Shown here piece after piece: positions 51,187 to 59,958 of a DNA stretch of 64,000 nucleotides. Numbering within the stretch: the stretch's first letter is position 1; every line of letters starts with the position of its first letter. The stretch covers positions 1,116,001 to 1,180,000 of the forward strand of contig NZ_JAOVZO020000018.1 in assembly GCF_025717065.2 (NCBI RefSeq), written 5' to 3'. The notes beneath the pieces were generated by a model. That model ran no database searches and was not told the origin of the DNA. It worked only from the letters and a program-made list of their open reading frames with translations. Position numbers and translations under genes: made by a program. This DNA is from Tahibacter soli (lineage in GTDB: Bacteria; Pseudomonadota; Gammaproteobacteria; Xanthomonadales; Rhodanobacteraceae).

Positions 51187-53592
51187 TCAGCGATCCGCGA
51201 GCGGCGGCAGCGCGGTCGGTTTCGGATCGAACCAGCCCGTGAAATGCGCGACGAACGCGTCGAGGCACGCGGTGTCGTCGGCGTCGGATTTCAGGCACCG
51301 GATCTGCCCGCTGCGCGTGGCGGCGTCCCACGCCTCTTTGAACTGCGCCTGGCCGCGCGCCTCGGCGAGCAGCAGCGCGTCGAGCGCGGGCTTGGTCATC
51401 GAGATGCCGTAGTCGGTCGCGGCGACTTCGGATTCCGACAGCGCCGCGCCGCGCGGCGTTTCCTCGATGAACTCGGCGATGCCGTAGCGCACGTGCAGCA
51501 CGTAGCCCTGCGCGCCGAAACCCTGATTGCCTTCGACCGGAAACCAGAAGCCGAACGTCTTGTCGATCGCCTGCTTCGCCGTGATCTCGGCGCGCAGCCG
51601 CATCGTCAGCGAGTTGACCCAGCTGCCGGCCGGCAGCGCGCCGATCACGCCCGGCGCGACGAGGCCGCCCTTGATGTCGCTCGGCAGCGGCAGTCCCTGC
51701 AGTTCGTGCGCGGCGGTAATGTAGAAATTGCGCCAATTGGGATTGAGTTCCGGTTCGGCGAGGCCGAGGAACGCGCGCGCCTTGAGTGCTTGCGCGGTCT
51801 TGAGCGCCGGCGACGACGGCGCCGCGTCGGGCGCCGACGGATCGGCGTACGCGCGCACGACGATCGTCGCGAGTTCGGCGGCCCATTCGTACTGCGCGAC
51901 CGATTCGGCTTCCTTGCCGGCGGCCTTGAGCGCGTCGGCTTCGGCGAGCGCGTCGGCCGACGCGCGGTTGACCGCCGCGTCGCCGCAGATCATCGCGCCG
52001 TTCGCACCCTTGTCCGGCACGCACATCAGCGCGAGCGTCTTCTGTGCGAGCCGCTTCGGCGGCGTCGGCCGCAGCGCGACCGGATCGGCCTGGTACCAGC
52101 CGACCGAACCGACGTAGATCTCGCGCACCGCCTGCACGACCGAACCGTAGAACGGGCGCAGGTAGTCGCGCGGATTGACGCAGTCCTGCTTCGGCGGCAC
52201 CGCCTGGTGCGGCGGCACGACCGGCGTCGCGCCTTCGGGACAGCGGTTCGCGCGCACCTTCGCGTTCTTGATCGGGCGCACCTCGTCGAGATTGCCCATG
52301 AGGTAGTCGTGCTGGCCGGCGGTGAGATAGATGTCTTCGACGAGCGGCGCCAGCTCGTTCATCGTGTAACCCTTGTTCATCCAGCGGATCGTCTGGTCGT
52401 GCGTGAACTGGATGGCGTCGCGGAAGTTCTTGAGCAGGCGCTGGATGTTCGCCGCCTCGCACAGCGGCGGGCCGTGGCTCGGCAGCATGCACCACGCGTC
52501 GAACTGCCGCAGCCGGTCGACGCTCCGGAACCAGTTCGTCGGATCGCGATACGCGGTACCGCGCAGGCTGTAGAGATTCGGAAACGACGGACCCTGGATC
52601 ACCTCGGCCGACTGCAACAGGCCGGGACCGCTCCAGTCGTCGTCGGCCGGCGGATCGCCCTTGCGGTTGCGCCGGTCGGGCAGGAACACCGCGAGTTCGT
52701 CGTTCGTTTCGCTCGGCACGTAGACGAGCTGCATCTGCACGCCGGCCGCGATCACCTTGAGTTCGTCGCTGAAGGTGCGCGAGGGCATGCGGTAGCTGCC
52801 GTTGACGAGCACCTTCTTGCCGTCGACCTCGATCACCGCGCCTTTCTCGGCCGGTCCGATGCCGCTGTTGACGTGGTTGCGCGGAATGAAGCTGCCGTAC
52901 ATGTACGACGAACGCGCGTCGATGATCGTGCCGGTGACGAGCGCGGTCGTGCCGACGCCGTCGTTGATCTTCGCCTGGCCGATCACGGCGACGCAGTCGC
53001 GCGCGTCGGTCGCCGTGTCGAACAGCGTGTCGGCGCCGGCGACGTTCGGATCGGCGACGGGGCAGGGCGGCCGGTCGGCCGCGCCGAGCCAGCCCCAGAC
53101 GCCGAACGTGTGGTCGATGTGGTTGTGCGTGTAGATCACCGCGCGCAGCGGCAATCGACATGCCGCGGGCACCGGCTGGCCGAATTCGTACGCGGGGCAG
53201 CGCGGCAGCACGCCCTGTTCGCGAAACGCGCGGACCGTGCGGTGCGTGACCTCGGGATTGCCGAGCGTGTCGATCACGATCAGCTCGCGATTGCCATTCG
53301 CGTCGCGGTTCGGGCCTTTGATCAGAATCGTGTTCGCAAGGTCGAATCCGACCGCGCTGTACACCTCGTAGCGCAGGTCGGCGGGGTAGCGCGGCAGCGG
53401 GTAGTGCTCTTTGGCCAGATCGTAGATTTTCGCCGGCGAGAACCAGTTGGAGTGCTGCGCCAGCAGCGTGTTGGCCGGCACGATGCCGACGTCGGGCGCG
53501 GGGCGCGGCTTGTCCGACGGTGCGGCGAACGCGGGCGGGCCGGCGGCAAAAACGCCGATGAGCAGGGCGGCAAGACGGAGTCGAAGGCGCAT
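51187..53592 (-). CDS. Exported alkylsulfatase-like metallo-beta-lactamase-fold hydrolase
   Basis: An 801-residue protein from ATG 53592 with a signal peptide (MRLRLRLAALLIGVFAAGPP). The metallo-beta-lactamase motif reads THNHIDHTFG (HxHxDH), with further ligands expected in the following 200 residues (for example HDYLMGNLDE region and PSHGPP). Long central helices and a C-terminal SCP2-like domain fit the SDS-hydrolase/alkylsulfatase family, such as SdsA1, but the chain is longer by about 130 residues and includes insertions rich in Pro, Arg and Asp. Probably cleaves alkyl sulfate or related esters in the periplasm. It is convergent with regA, 12 bases apart. Confidence 0.85.
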   Translation of the reverse strand: MRLRLRLAALLIGVFAAGPPAFAAPSDKPRPAPDVGIVPANTLLAQHSNWFSPAKIYDLAKEHYPLPRYPADLRYEVYSAVGFDLANTILIKGPNRDANGNRELIVIDTLGNPEVTHRTVRAFREQGVLPRCPAYEFGQPVPAACRLPLRAVIYTHNHIDHTFGVWGWLGAADRPPCPVADPNVAGADTLFDTATDARDCVAVIGQAKINDGVGTTALVTGTIIDARSSYMYGSFIPRNHVNSGIGPAEKGAVIEVDGKKVLVNGSYRMPSRTFSDELKVIAAGVQMQLVYVPSETNDELAVFLPDRRNRKGDPPADDDWSGPGLLQSAEVIQGPSFPNLYSLRGTAYRDPTNWFRSVDRLRQFDAWCMLPSHGPPLCEAANIQRLLKNFRDAIQFTHDQTIRWMNKGYTMNELAPLVEDIYLTAGQHDYLMGNLDEVRPIKNAKVRANRCPEGATPVVPPHQAVPPKQDCVNPRDYLRPFYGSVVQAVREIYVGSVGWYQADPVALRPTPPKRLAQKTLALMCVPDKGANGAMICGDAAVNRASADALAEADALKAAGKEAESVAQYEWAAELATIVVRAYADPSAPDAAPSSPALKTAQALKARAFLGLAEPELNPNWRNFYITAAHELQGLPLPSDIKGGLVAPGVIGALPAGSWVNSLTMRLRAEITAKQAIDKTFGFWFPVEGNQGFGAQGYVLHVRYGIAEFIEETPRGAALSESEVAATDYGISMTKPALDALLLAEARGQAQFKEAWDAATRSGQIRCLKSDADDTACLDAFVAHFTGWFDPKPTALPPLADR

Positions 53593-53673
53593 CGGAACCT
53601 CGGCGCGACAGGGCGGGAGCCCGCACGATAGGAGCGCTTCGGGTAAATGTCTACAAAGATCATTGGTCGCGAA

Positions 53674-53717
53674 AATAAAAAAACGGCGGCCGGAAAACAC
53701 GATCGTTCCGGCCGCCG
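53674..53717 (-). terminator. Intrinsic terminator of the GNAT gene
   Basis: A 12-bp perfect stem, CGGCGGCCGGAA (53684-53695) with TTCCGGCCGCCG (53706-53717), is followed on the minus strand by TTTTTTTATTTTCG. It lies 45 bases beyond the GNAT stop codon, in the 169-base gap before the hydrolase gene, which therefore needs its own promoter. Confidence 0.9.
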
Positions 53718-53761
53718 GTTTGCGCTTGCTTTCGATTCGGGGCTCGCGTCGCCGCCGGACC

Positions 53762-54520
53762 TTACGCCGTCTGCGTCGCCGCGACGCGACCCTTGAGGAT
53801 GAATCCGCAGCGCCGCATGCCGGCCTTGAGGAGCGACGCGTATGAGGCCTTGTTGTGGATGTTGCAGCGCGCGGCCGGCACGCGGCCGGCGAGATAGCAC
53901 TGCTTTTTGACTTCCTGCAGCAGATAGCTGCCGAGGCCGCCGCCGCGCGCGTCGGGATCGACCTCCGTGTGCAGGTCGGCGAACGGTTCGTTGTAGTGCG
54001 TGGCGAAGCCGCCGGTCGCGATGACCTTGCCCCGGCGTTCGAGCACGTAGTCGCCGACCGGTTCACCGTGGTGTTCGAACACGGCGTCGCCGTCGCGGCG
54101 CCGGCGGAACGCGACGCCGGGATGGGCGAGGTCGGTCGCCGCGTCGTCCTCGAACAGCATCACCTGCGCGTTGATGTCGTGCGCGAACTCGTACAGCATC
54201 GAGGCGAGCAGCGGTTCGTTGCTCTGGCATTCGACATGCGCGGGCTGCGCGGTTTCCAGAAGCTCGAGAAACAGCGGCGCCATCGCGCGGCGCCAGCCCG
54301 GCAGCACGTAGAACTCGAATACGGTGTCGCGCGCGGCTGCCTCGCCGCCGTTGATCGAGCCGTAGCCGACCTCGGCGCCGTCGCAGCGCAGCAACCAGGT
54401 GTCGCTGTGCCCTCGTTCGTGCCAGGCGTGATAACGGATCTGGCAATTGGTTTCTTGCAGAAACTGCCGGCGCAATGAAGCAATCGCCTCGATGCCGGCT
54501 TTGACGGCCGTGATTTTCAT
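53762..54520 (-). CDS. GNAT-family acetyltransferase
   Basis: A 252-residue protein from ATG 54520 (MKITAVKAGIEAIASLRRQF; an earlier in-frame ATG at 54655 adds unsupported residues). The C-terminal GNAT core has the acetyl-CoA pyrophosphate loop VDPDARGGGLGSYLLQEVKK and a following helix with NKASYASLLKAGM. The N-terminal half (ETNCQIRYHAWHERGHSDTW) resembles a second, divergent GNAT-like domain, giving a tandem architecture. Substrate unknown. It is a single gene, with its own terminator and an AT-rich upstream region (54640-54735) that should hold its promoter. Confidence 0.83.
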   Translation of the reverse strand: MKITAVKAGIEAIASLRRQFLQETNCQIRYHAWHERGHSDTWLLRCDGAEVGYGSINGGEAAARDTVFEFYVLPGWRRAMAPLFLELLETAQPAHVECQSNEPLLASMLYEFAHDINAQVMLFEDDAATDLAHPGVAFRRRRDGDAVFEHHGEPVGDYVLERRGKVIATGGFATHYNEPFADLHTEVDPDARGGGLGSYLLQEVKKQCYLAGRVPAARCNIHNKASYASLLKAGMRRCGFILKGRVAATQTA

Positions 54521-54759
54521 GCTTGAGCCTGGACGATTGGCGGACCCCTCCCCCCATCGCACTGCTGTGCGACAGCGCCAGTTACCGAAAGCGCCGCCGT
54601 AGCGACGCTCCGGATATCGCCGACTGTTCCGCGTTTGGTCGTCCGCGGCAAGCATAAAAGCTTTGTCAATTCGTGAACAATTGAAACTCCGTGCGCTTGT
54701 GCAGGGACAATGTGTTGACTATGTGAAATTCCCGGTGCAACCGACCGGTTGGCTCGTGC

Positions 54760-55533
54760 TCAGAACCGAATGCGCGCGATGGTCTTCGTCACCGTGACGC
54801 CGTCGATCGTGTAGCGCAGTTGCGCCCGGCCCGCGGCGCCGTCGGTGCGTTTGAACACGATTTGCGCGTCGCCGACGATATTGGCCGAGCCGCTACCGGT
54901 GTCATACGGCTGCGCCGACCACGGCGAACCGCTGCTCGCGACGACTTTGCCCTGCCACGTCGTCGCATCGACCCAGCCGCCGCCCTGCAGCGTGTACCAG
55001 CGCGGCTGCCGGCTCGCATCGAACACGTACAGGGCGCCGAACAGCGCGCCGCCGAACGCCGACTGCTGCAGCGACAGGCCCCAGCCGCTCTCCGCGGGCG
55101 TCCACCACAGGCCCGAATAGTCGGCAACCGGGTGCGGCGTCGGCGGGTACTGCATCGTATGAACCAGCGGCTGCACGTCGAACGTCACTCGCTCGCCCGG
55201 TGTCGTCTCGGGTTTGCGCACGACTTCGACCGTGTAGCTGCCGGCCGGAAACGCGCCGAGCTGGATCTCGTACGGCTCCTCCGGCGGGTTCGGCGCGCAG
55301 ATTGCGGCGATCTGGCGGCCGATCTCGACGCGGATCGTGCCGCCGGACGCGGTCACGGTCGTCGTCAGCGGATCGAACTCGCACGCCGAAAACGCGGTGA
55401 CGAGGTGCACGCGCTCGAACGGTGCCGGCGACGCCGGTTCGACGCTCGCGGCAAACGCGGGCGCGGCGGCCAGCGACGCGGCAATCGCGACGAGTGTGTT
55501 CCTGGATTTGGCGACAATGGACGAACGCGGCAT
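54760..55533 (-). CDS. Secreted protein with 'GLWW-PAESGWG' domain
   Basis: A 257-residue exported protein from ATG 55533 with GAGGAA upstream and a signal peptide (TLVAIAASLAAAPAFA). The first half resembles an Ig-like fold (FERVHLVTAFSACEFDPLTT). The second half starts with DYSGLWWTPAESGWGLSLQQ, a motif I know from many secreted proteins of Xanthomonadales and Burkholderiales, in which a strand-rich domain follows (YVFDASRQPRWYTLQGGGWV). No enzyme motif is visible, and function is not established. It is monocistronic; the gap to the GNAT gene is 239 bases. Confidence 0.75.
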   Translation of the reverse strand: MPRSSIVAKSRNTLVAIAASLAAAPAFAASVEPASPAPFERVHLVTAFSACEFDPLTTTVTASGGTIRVEIGRQIAAICAPNPPEEPYEIQLGAFPAGSYTVEVVRKPETTPGERVTFDVQPLVHTMQYPPTPHPVADYSGLWWTPAESGWGLSLQQSAFGGALFGALYVFDASRQPRWYTLQGGGWVDATTWQGKVVASSGSPWSAQPYDTGSGSANIVGDAQIVFKRTDGAAGRAQLRYTIDGVTVTKTIARIRF

Positions 55534-55724
55534 GACGGCTTCCTCGTGACGTATGGATCGGTGCACCCTCGCATCCAGCGACGGTACGGCAAGCCGCGGC
55601 GTCGCAGCCGTTCGTCGGATCGCATTCGGCGCTTCCGGTTTTCGCAGAATTTGCGCGCTCGCCCGCCGCGAGCGCGCCGCACCGACCGGCTACACTCGCG
55701 GTTGGTTCGACGAAAGAGCGCGAC

Positions 55725-57512
55725 ATGAACGACGGAAAGATCGTCCGCATCGGCGGCGCATCGGGATTCTGGGGCGACAGCGCCGTGGCGGCGCCGCAGC
55801 TCGTGCGGTCGGGCCGGATCGACTATCTCGTGTTCGACTATCTCGCCGAAACGACGATGGCGATCCTCGCCGGCGCGCGCGCCAAGGCGCCCGAACTCGG
55901 CTACGCGACCGACTTCGTCGACGTGGCGATGCGCGCGGTGCTCGCCGACGTCGTCGCGCGGGGCATCAAGGTCGTCAGCAACGCCGGCGGCGTCCATCCG
56001 CGTGCGTGCGCGGCGGCGCTCGCGGCGCTCGCGCGCGAGCTGGGCGTCGAGGTGCGTGTCGCGGTGGTCGAAGGCGACGACGTGTCCGCGCAACTGCCGG
56101 CGCTGCGCGCGGCCGGCCGCCGCGACCTGTTCAGCGGCGAGGCGTTGCCCGAACGCGTGCTCAGCGCGAATGCGTATCTCGGCGCGCTGCCGATCGCGCG
56201 CGCGCTGTCGGCCGGCGCCGACGTGGTGATCACCGGCCGCTGCGTCGACAGCGCGGTGACGCTCGGCCCGCTGATCCACGAATTCGGCTGGAATCTCGAC
56301 GACTACGACCGCCTCGCGGGCGGCAGTCTCGCCGGCCACATCATCGAATGCGGCTGCCAGGCGACGGGCGGGCTGTTCACCGACTGGGAAAGCGTGCCCG
56401 ACTGGCCGGCGATCGGCTATCCGATCGTCGAATGCGCCGCCGACGGCAGCTTCGTCGTGACCAAGCCGCCGGGCACCGGCGGCCTGATCGCGCGCGCGGC
56501 GGTCGCCGAACAGCTCGTGTACGAGATCGGAGATCCCGGCGCCTACGTGCTGCCCGACGTCGTCTGCGATTTTCGCGACGTGCGCATCGACGCGATCGAC
56601 GCCGACCGCGTGCGTGTGAGCGGCGCGCGCGGCTTGCCGCCGCCGCCGACGTACAAGGTGTCGGCCACCGCGCCGGACGGCTGGCGCTGCGCAGGCACGC
56701 TCGTCGTGATCGGCATCGACGCGGCCGCCAAGGCGCGCCGCACCGGCGAGGCGATCCTCGCGCGCGTCCGCGCGCTCTTCGCGCAGGCCGGCATCGACGA
56801 TTTCCGCGCGACGCATATCGAAGTGCTCGGCGCGGAGGCGATGTACGGGGCGAACGCGCGCGGCGCGTCGCGCGAGGTGATGCTGCGCGTCGTCGCCGAC
56901 CACGCGCGCCGCGACGCGCTCGAACGCTTCGCGCGTGAGATCGCTCCGGCCGTGACGTCGTGGGCGCCGGGCACGACGAGCCCGGCCGGCGGGCGGCCGT
57001 CGGTGACGCCCGTGATCCGGCAGTTCGCGTTCGCGCTGGAAAAGAACGCGGTCGTGCCGTCGTTCGAATTCGACGGCGAACGCAACGGCGTGGCGGTGCC
57101 GCCGGGCGGCGAGCGCGGCGTCGCGCGCCCGCTCGCGAGCGAGCCTCCGGCGTTCGACGACGCCGGCGAGGCGACGGTCGAGGTGCCGCTGGTCAGGCTC
57201 GCCTGGGCGCGCAGCGGCGACAAAGGGGATTTGTCCAATATCGGCGTGATCGCGCGCCGATCCGAATGGATGGGCCTGATCTGGCGCGAAGTGACGCCGG
57301 CGAAGGTCAAGGCGTATTTCGCGCACCTCGTGCGCGGCGACGTCGAGCGCTGGTATCTGCCGGGCATCGCCGCGATGAATCTCGTGCTGCACGGCGCGCT
57401 CGACGGCGGCGGCCCGGCGTCGCATCGCATGGACCCGCTCGGCAAGGCGATGGGGCAGATGCTGCTGGATATGCCGGTGGCGGTGCCGAGGTCGATCGCC
57501 GACGCTTTGTAG
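55725..57512 (+). CDS. atuA: AtuA/DUF1446 family protein
   Basis: A 595-residue protein of the acyclic terpene utilisation AtuA family (DUF1446). The signature N-terminus reads VRIGGASGFWGDSAVAAPQL, followed by LVFDYLAETTMAILAGARAK, VVSNAGGVHPRACAAALAAL, ITGRCVDSAVTLGPL and HIIECGCQATGG. The C-terminal 110 residues form the small family extension (VRLAWARSGDKGDLSNIGVI). AtuA's enzymatic role is not established; in Pseudomonas atuA heads the atu operon. Here it is alone, 38 kb from the atuBDCF-like genes, and is followed by a composite repeat. Function in the same pathway is plausible but unproven. Confidence 0.9.
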   Translation: MNDGKIVRIGGASGFWGDSAVAAPQLVRSGRIDYLVFDYLAETTMAILAGARAKAPELGYATDFVDVAMRAVLADVVARGIKVVSNAGGVHPRACAAALAALARELGVEVRVAVVEGDDVSAQLPALRAAGRRDLFSGEALPERVLSANAYLGALPIARALSAGADVVITGRCVDSAVTLGPLIHEFGWNLDDYDRLAGGSLAGHIIECGCQATGGLFTDWESVPDWPAIGYPIVECAADGSFVVTKPPGTGGLIARAAVAEQLVYEIGDPGAYVLPDVVCDFRDVRIDAIDADRVRVSGARGLPPPPTYKVSATAPDGWRCAGTLVVIGIDAAAKARRTGEAILARVRALFAQAGIDDFRATHIEVLGAEAMYGANARGASREVMLRVVADHARRDALERFAREIAPAVTSWAPGTTSPAGGRPSVTPVIRQFAFALEKNAVVPSFEFDGERNGVAVPPGGERGVARPLASEPPAFDDAGEATVEVPLVRLAWARSGDKGDLSNIGVIARRSEWMGLIWREVTPAKVKAYFAHLVRGDVERWYLPGIAAMNLVLHGALDGGGPASHRMDPLGKAMGQMLLDMPVAVPRSIADAL

Positions 57513-57543
57513 GCGGAGCAGGCCGCGCCATTGAAAATCGGAC

Positions 57544-57684
57544 TCCCTCTCCTCCGCGCTTGCGCGGGGAGAGGGGCGGGGAGAGGGGGCGGCGCTTGGC
57601 TCTGCCTCGCTCTCGACGAAGTGCGACGCGTCGCCCCCTCACCCCAGCCCTCTCCCCCAAGCGAGCTTGGGGGAGAGGGAGCGA
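57544..57684. repeat. Composite CCCTCTCC repeat pair after atuA
   Basis: A second copy of the composite at 42875-43006. A CCCTCTCC...GGAGAGGGG palindrome is followed by the spacer CTCGACGAAGTGCGACGCG and CCCCTCACCCC, then CCCTCTCCCCC...GGGGGAGAGGG around AAGCGAGCTT. It occupies most of the 311-base gap between atuA and the phospholipase gene. The spacer is nearly unchanged between copies, while the first palindrome is not. Confidence 0.8.
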
Positions 57685-57823
57685 CATCGCCGCGAGTGAA
57701 ACAATGAGACGCGTTTCAACACTGCAACGCAACTCGCGACTGCGCTAAACGACACGGTCACAATCGCCGCCTACCGTGCGCGCCTTCCGACGTCCGTTCG
57801 AGACGTCGACAAGGACCGTACGC

Positions 57824-59938
57824 ATGACCGCCACTTCCCGTCGCGACTTTCTGCGCGCGCTGGCCGCTACCGCCGGCGCCGCCGGCGTCGGCAGCATCCT
57901 GCCCGGCGTCATCCGCGACGCGCTCGCGGTGCCCGCCGCGCGCGTCACCGGCACGATCGCCGACGTCGAGCACGTCGTCATCCTGATGCAGGAAAACCGC
58001 TCGTTCGATCACTACTTCGGCACGCTGCGCGGCGTTCGCGGCTTCGACGATCCGCGTCCGATCGCGCTGCCGGGCGGTGCCAGCGTGTGGCAGCAGCCCA
58101 AAGCGTCGTCGGGCTACGTCATGCCGTTCCGGCTCGATACCGAATCGACCGGCGCGCAGTGCATGCACGACATCGACCACAGCTGGAAGGGCACGCACGA
58201 CCGCTGGCGCGGCTTCGACCGCTGGGTGCGCGAGAAGGGCGCGATGTGCATGGGGCACTTCACGCGCCGCGACCTCGAGTTCTATTACGCGCTCGCCGAC
58301 GCGTTCACCGTGTGCGACGCGTATTTCTGCTCCGTGCACGGGCCGACGAACCCGAACCGCATGCATTTGTTCACCGGCACGAGCGGCCTGGGCGTGTACC
58401 GTTCCGGCAACTTCTGCGTCAACAACGTCGACGACGGCAACTGGACCGGCGACGCGTCGCGCGACAACCCGGCGTTCGACGCGTTCGACTGGACGACCTA
58501 CGCCGAGCGCCTGCAGAACGCCGGCGTGAACTGGCGCGTGTACCAGGAGTACGACAACTACGGCGACAACTCGCTCGCGTACTACCGCGCGTTCCGCGGC
58601 CTCGATCCGGCATCGCCGCTGTACCGGCGCGCGCGCGCGATCGTGCCGGGTTCGACGCAGGCGAACGCGTACACCGCGCGCGGCGAGCATCTCGTCGCCG
58701 AGTTCGCGCGCGACGTCGCGAACGGTACTTTGCCGCAGGTGTCGTGGATCGTGCCGTCGTACATCATGTCCGAGCACCCCGAAGCCGCGCCGTCGTACGG
58801 CGAGGCGCTGTCGGCGCAGCTGCTCGCCGCGCTCGCGGCGAATCCGGCGGTGTGGTCCAAGACGGTGTTCATCATCACCTACGACGAGAACGGCGGCTTC
58901 TTCGACCACATCCCGTCGCACGTGCCGCCGCTGACGTCGGCGCTCGGCCGCTCGACGGTCGCGACGAACACCGAGAACTACGGCGGCGTGCCGGTGGGTC
59001 TCGGCATCCGCGTGCCGACGCTCGTCGTGTCGCCGTGGAGCAAGGGCGGCTTCGTCAACTCGCAGGTGTTCGATCACACCTCGGTGCTGCGCTTCCTCGA
59101 AGCGCGTTTCGGCGTCGCCGAACCGAACATCGGCGCGTGGCGCCGCGCGGTGACGGGCGACCTGACGAGCTGCTTCGACTTCGCCGCGCCCGACGGCGCG
59201 TGGCCGATCCTGCCCGACACGAGCCAGTACATCGCGAACACCGATCTGTCGTGCCAGCTCGGCGCACCGACCGCGCCGGCCGAGCCCGCGCTGCCGACGC
59301 AGGAAGCCGGTCTGCGTCCGGCGCGGGCGCTGCCGTACGAGATCACCGTCAACGGCCGCGTGGACGCCGCGACCGGGCGCTACTGGCTCGATTTCGTCAA
59401 CGACGGCGCGGCCGGCATCGGCCTCAACGTCTACGCGGCGAACCGCACCGACGGACCGTGGTACTACACGCTGGAAACCGCGACGGAGCTGTCGGACTAC
59501 TGGAGCGCGCGCAGCGTCACGAGCGGCGTCTACGATCTGGCCGTGCACGGGCCGAACGGTTTTCTGCGCGAGTTCGGGGGCAGCGTCGAGGCGACCGCGA
59601 ATCCCGAAGTCGTCGCGCTGTACGACACGATCGCGAACGCGCTCGTGCTGCGCCTGACGAACACCGGCAGCGCCGCGTGCGACGTGACGCTCGCCGCGAA
59701 CCGCTATTCGAGCGCGCCGCCGCGGACGTTTGCGCTCGCCGCGGGCGGCAGCGCCGACGCGTTCGTCGACCTGTCGGCCTCGGGCCGCTGGTACGACCTC
59801 ACGCTGACGTCGAACGCCGACGCGCAATGGCGCCGCCGGCTCGCGGGCCACATGGAAAACGGCGCGGCGAGCATCAGCGACCCGGCGATCGGCACGCGCA
59901 GCGACCGGTTGTTCGTCGACAGCTTCGAGGCCGCATGA
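57824..59938 (+). CDS. Tat-exported phosphocholine-type phospholipase C
   Basis: A 704-residue enzyme from ATG 57824. The N-terminus is a twin-arginine signal (TSRRDFLRALAATAGAAG). The phosphoesterase family (AcpA/PLC) signatures are ILMQENRSFDHYFGTLRGV, HGPTNPNRMHLFTG, FIITYDENGGFFDHI and SPWSKGGFV. Two C-terminal beta-sandwich domains (DUF756-type) follow, and the chain ends in DRLFVDSFEAA. These enzymes split phosphatidylcholine or sphingomyelin outside the cell. The next gene starts 20 bases later and encodes a nuclease/phosphatase-fold protein with a similar C-terminal end. Confidence 0.9.
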   Translation: MTATSRRDFLRALAATAGAAGVGSILPGVIRDALAVPAARVTGTIADVEHVVILMQENRSFDHYFGTLRGVRGFDDPRPIALPGGASVWQQPKASSGYVMPFRLDTESTGAQCMHDIDHSWKGTHDRWRGFDRWVREKGAMCMGHFTRRDLEFYYALADAFTVCDAYFCSVHGPTNPNRMHLFTGTSGLGVYRSGNFCVNNVDDGNWTGDASRDNPAFDAFDWTTYAERLQNAGVNWRVYQEYDNYGDNSLAYYRAFRGLDPASPLYRRARAIVPGSTQANAYTARGEHLVAEFARDVANGTLPQVSWIVPSYIMSEHPEAAPSYGEALSAQLLAALAANPAVWSKTVFIITYDENGGFFDHIPSHVPPLTSALGRSTVATNTENYGGVPVGLGIRVPTLVVSPWSKGGFVNSQVFDHTSVLRFLEARFGVAEPNIGAWRRAVTGDLTSCFDFAAPDGAWPILPDTSQYIANTDLSCQLGAPTAPAEPALPTQEAGLRPARALPYEITVNGRVDAATGRYWLDFVNDGAAGIGLNVYAANRTDGPWYYTLETATELSDYWSARSVTSGVYDLAVHGPNGFLREFGGSVEATANPEVVALYDTIANALVLRLTNTGSAACDVTLAANRYSSAPPRTFALAAGGSADAFVDLSASGRWYDLTLTSNADAQWRRRLAGHMENGAASISDPAIGTRSDRLFVDSFEAA

Positions 59939-59958
59939 GCTTTGTCAAGGATTGCACG

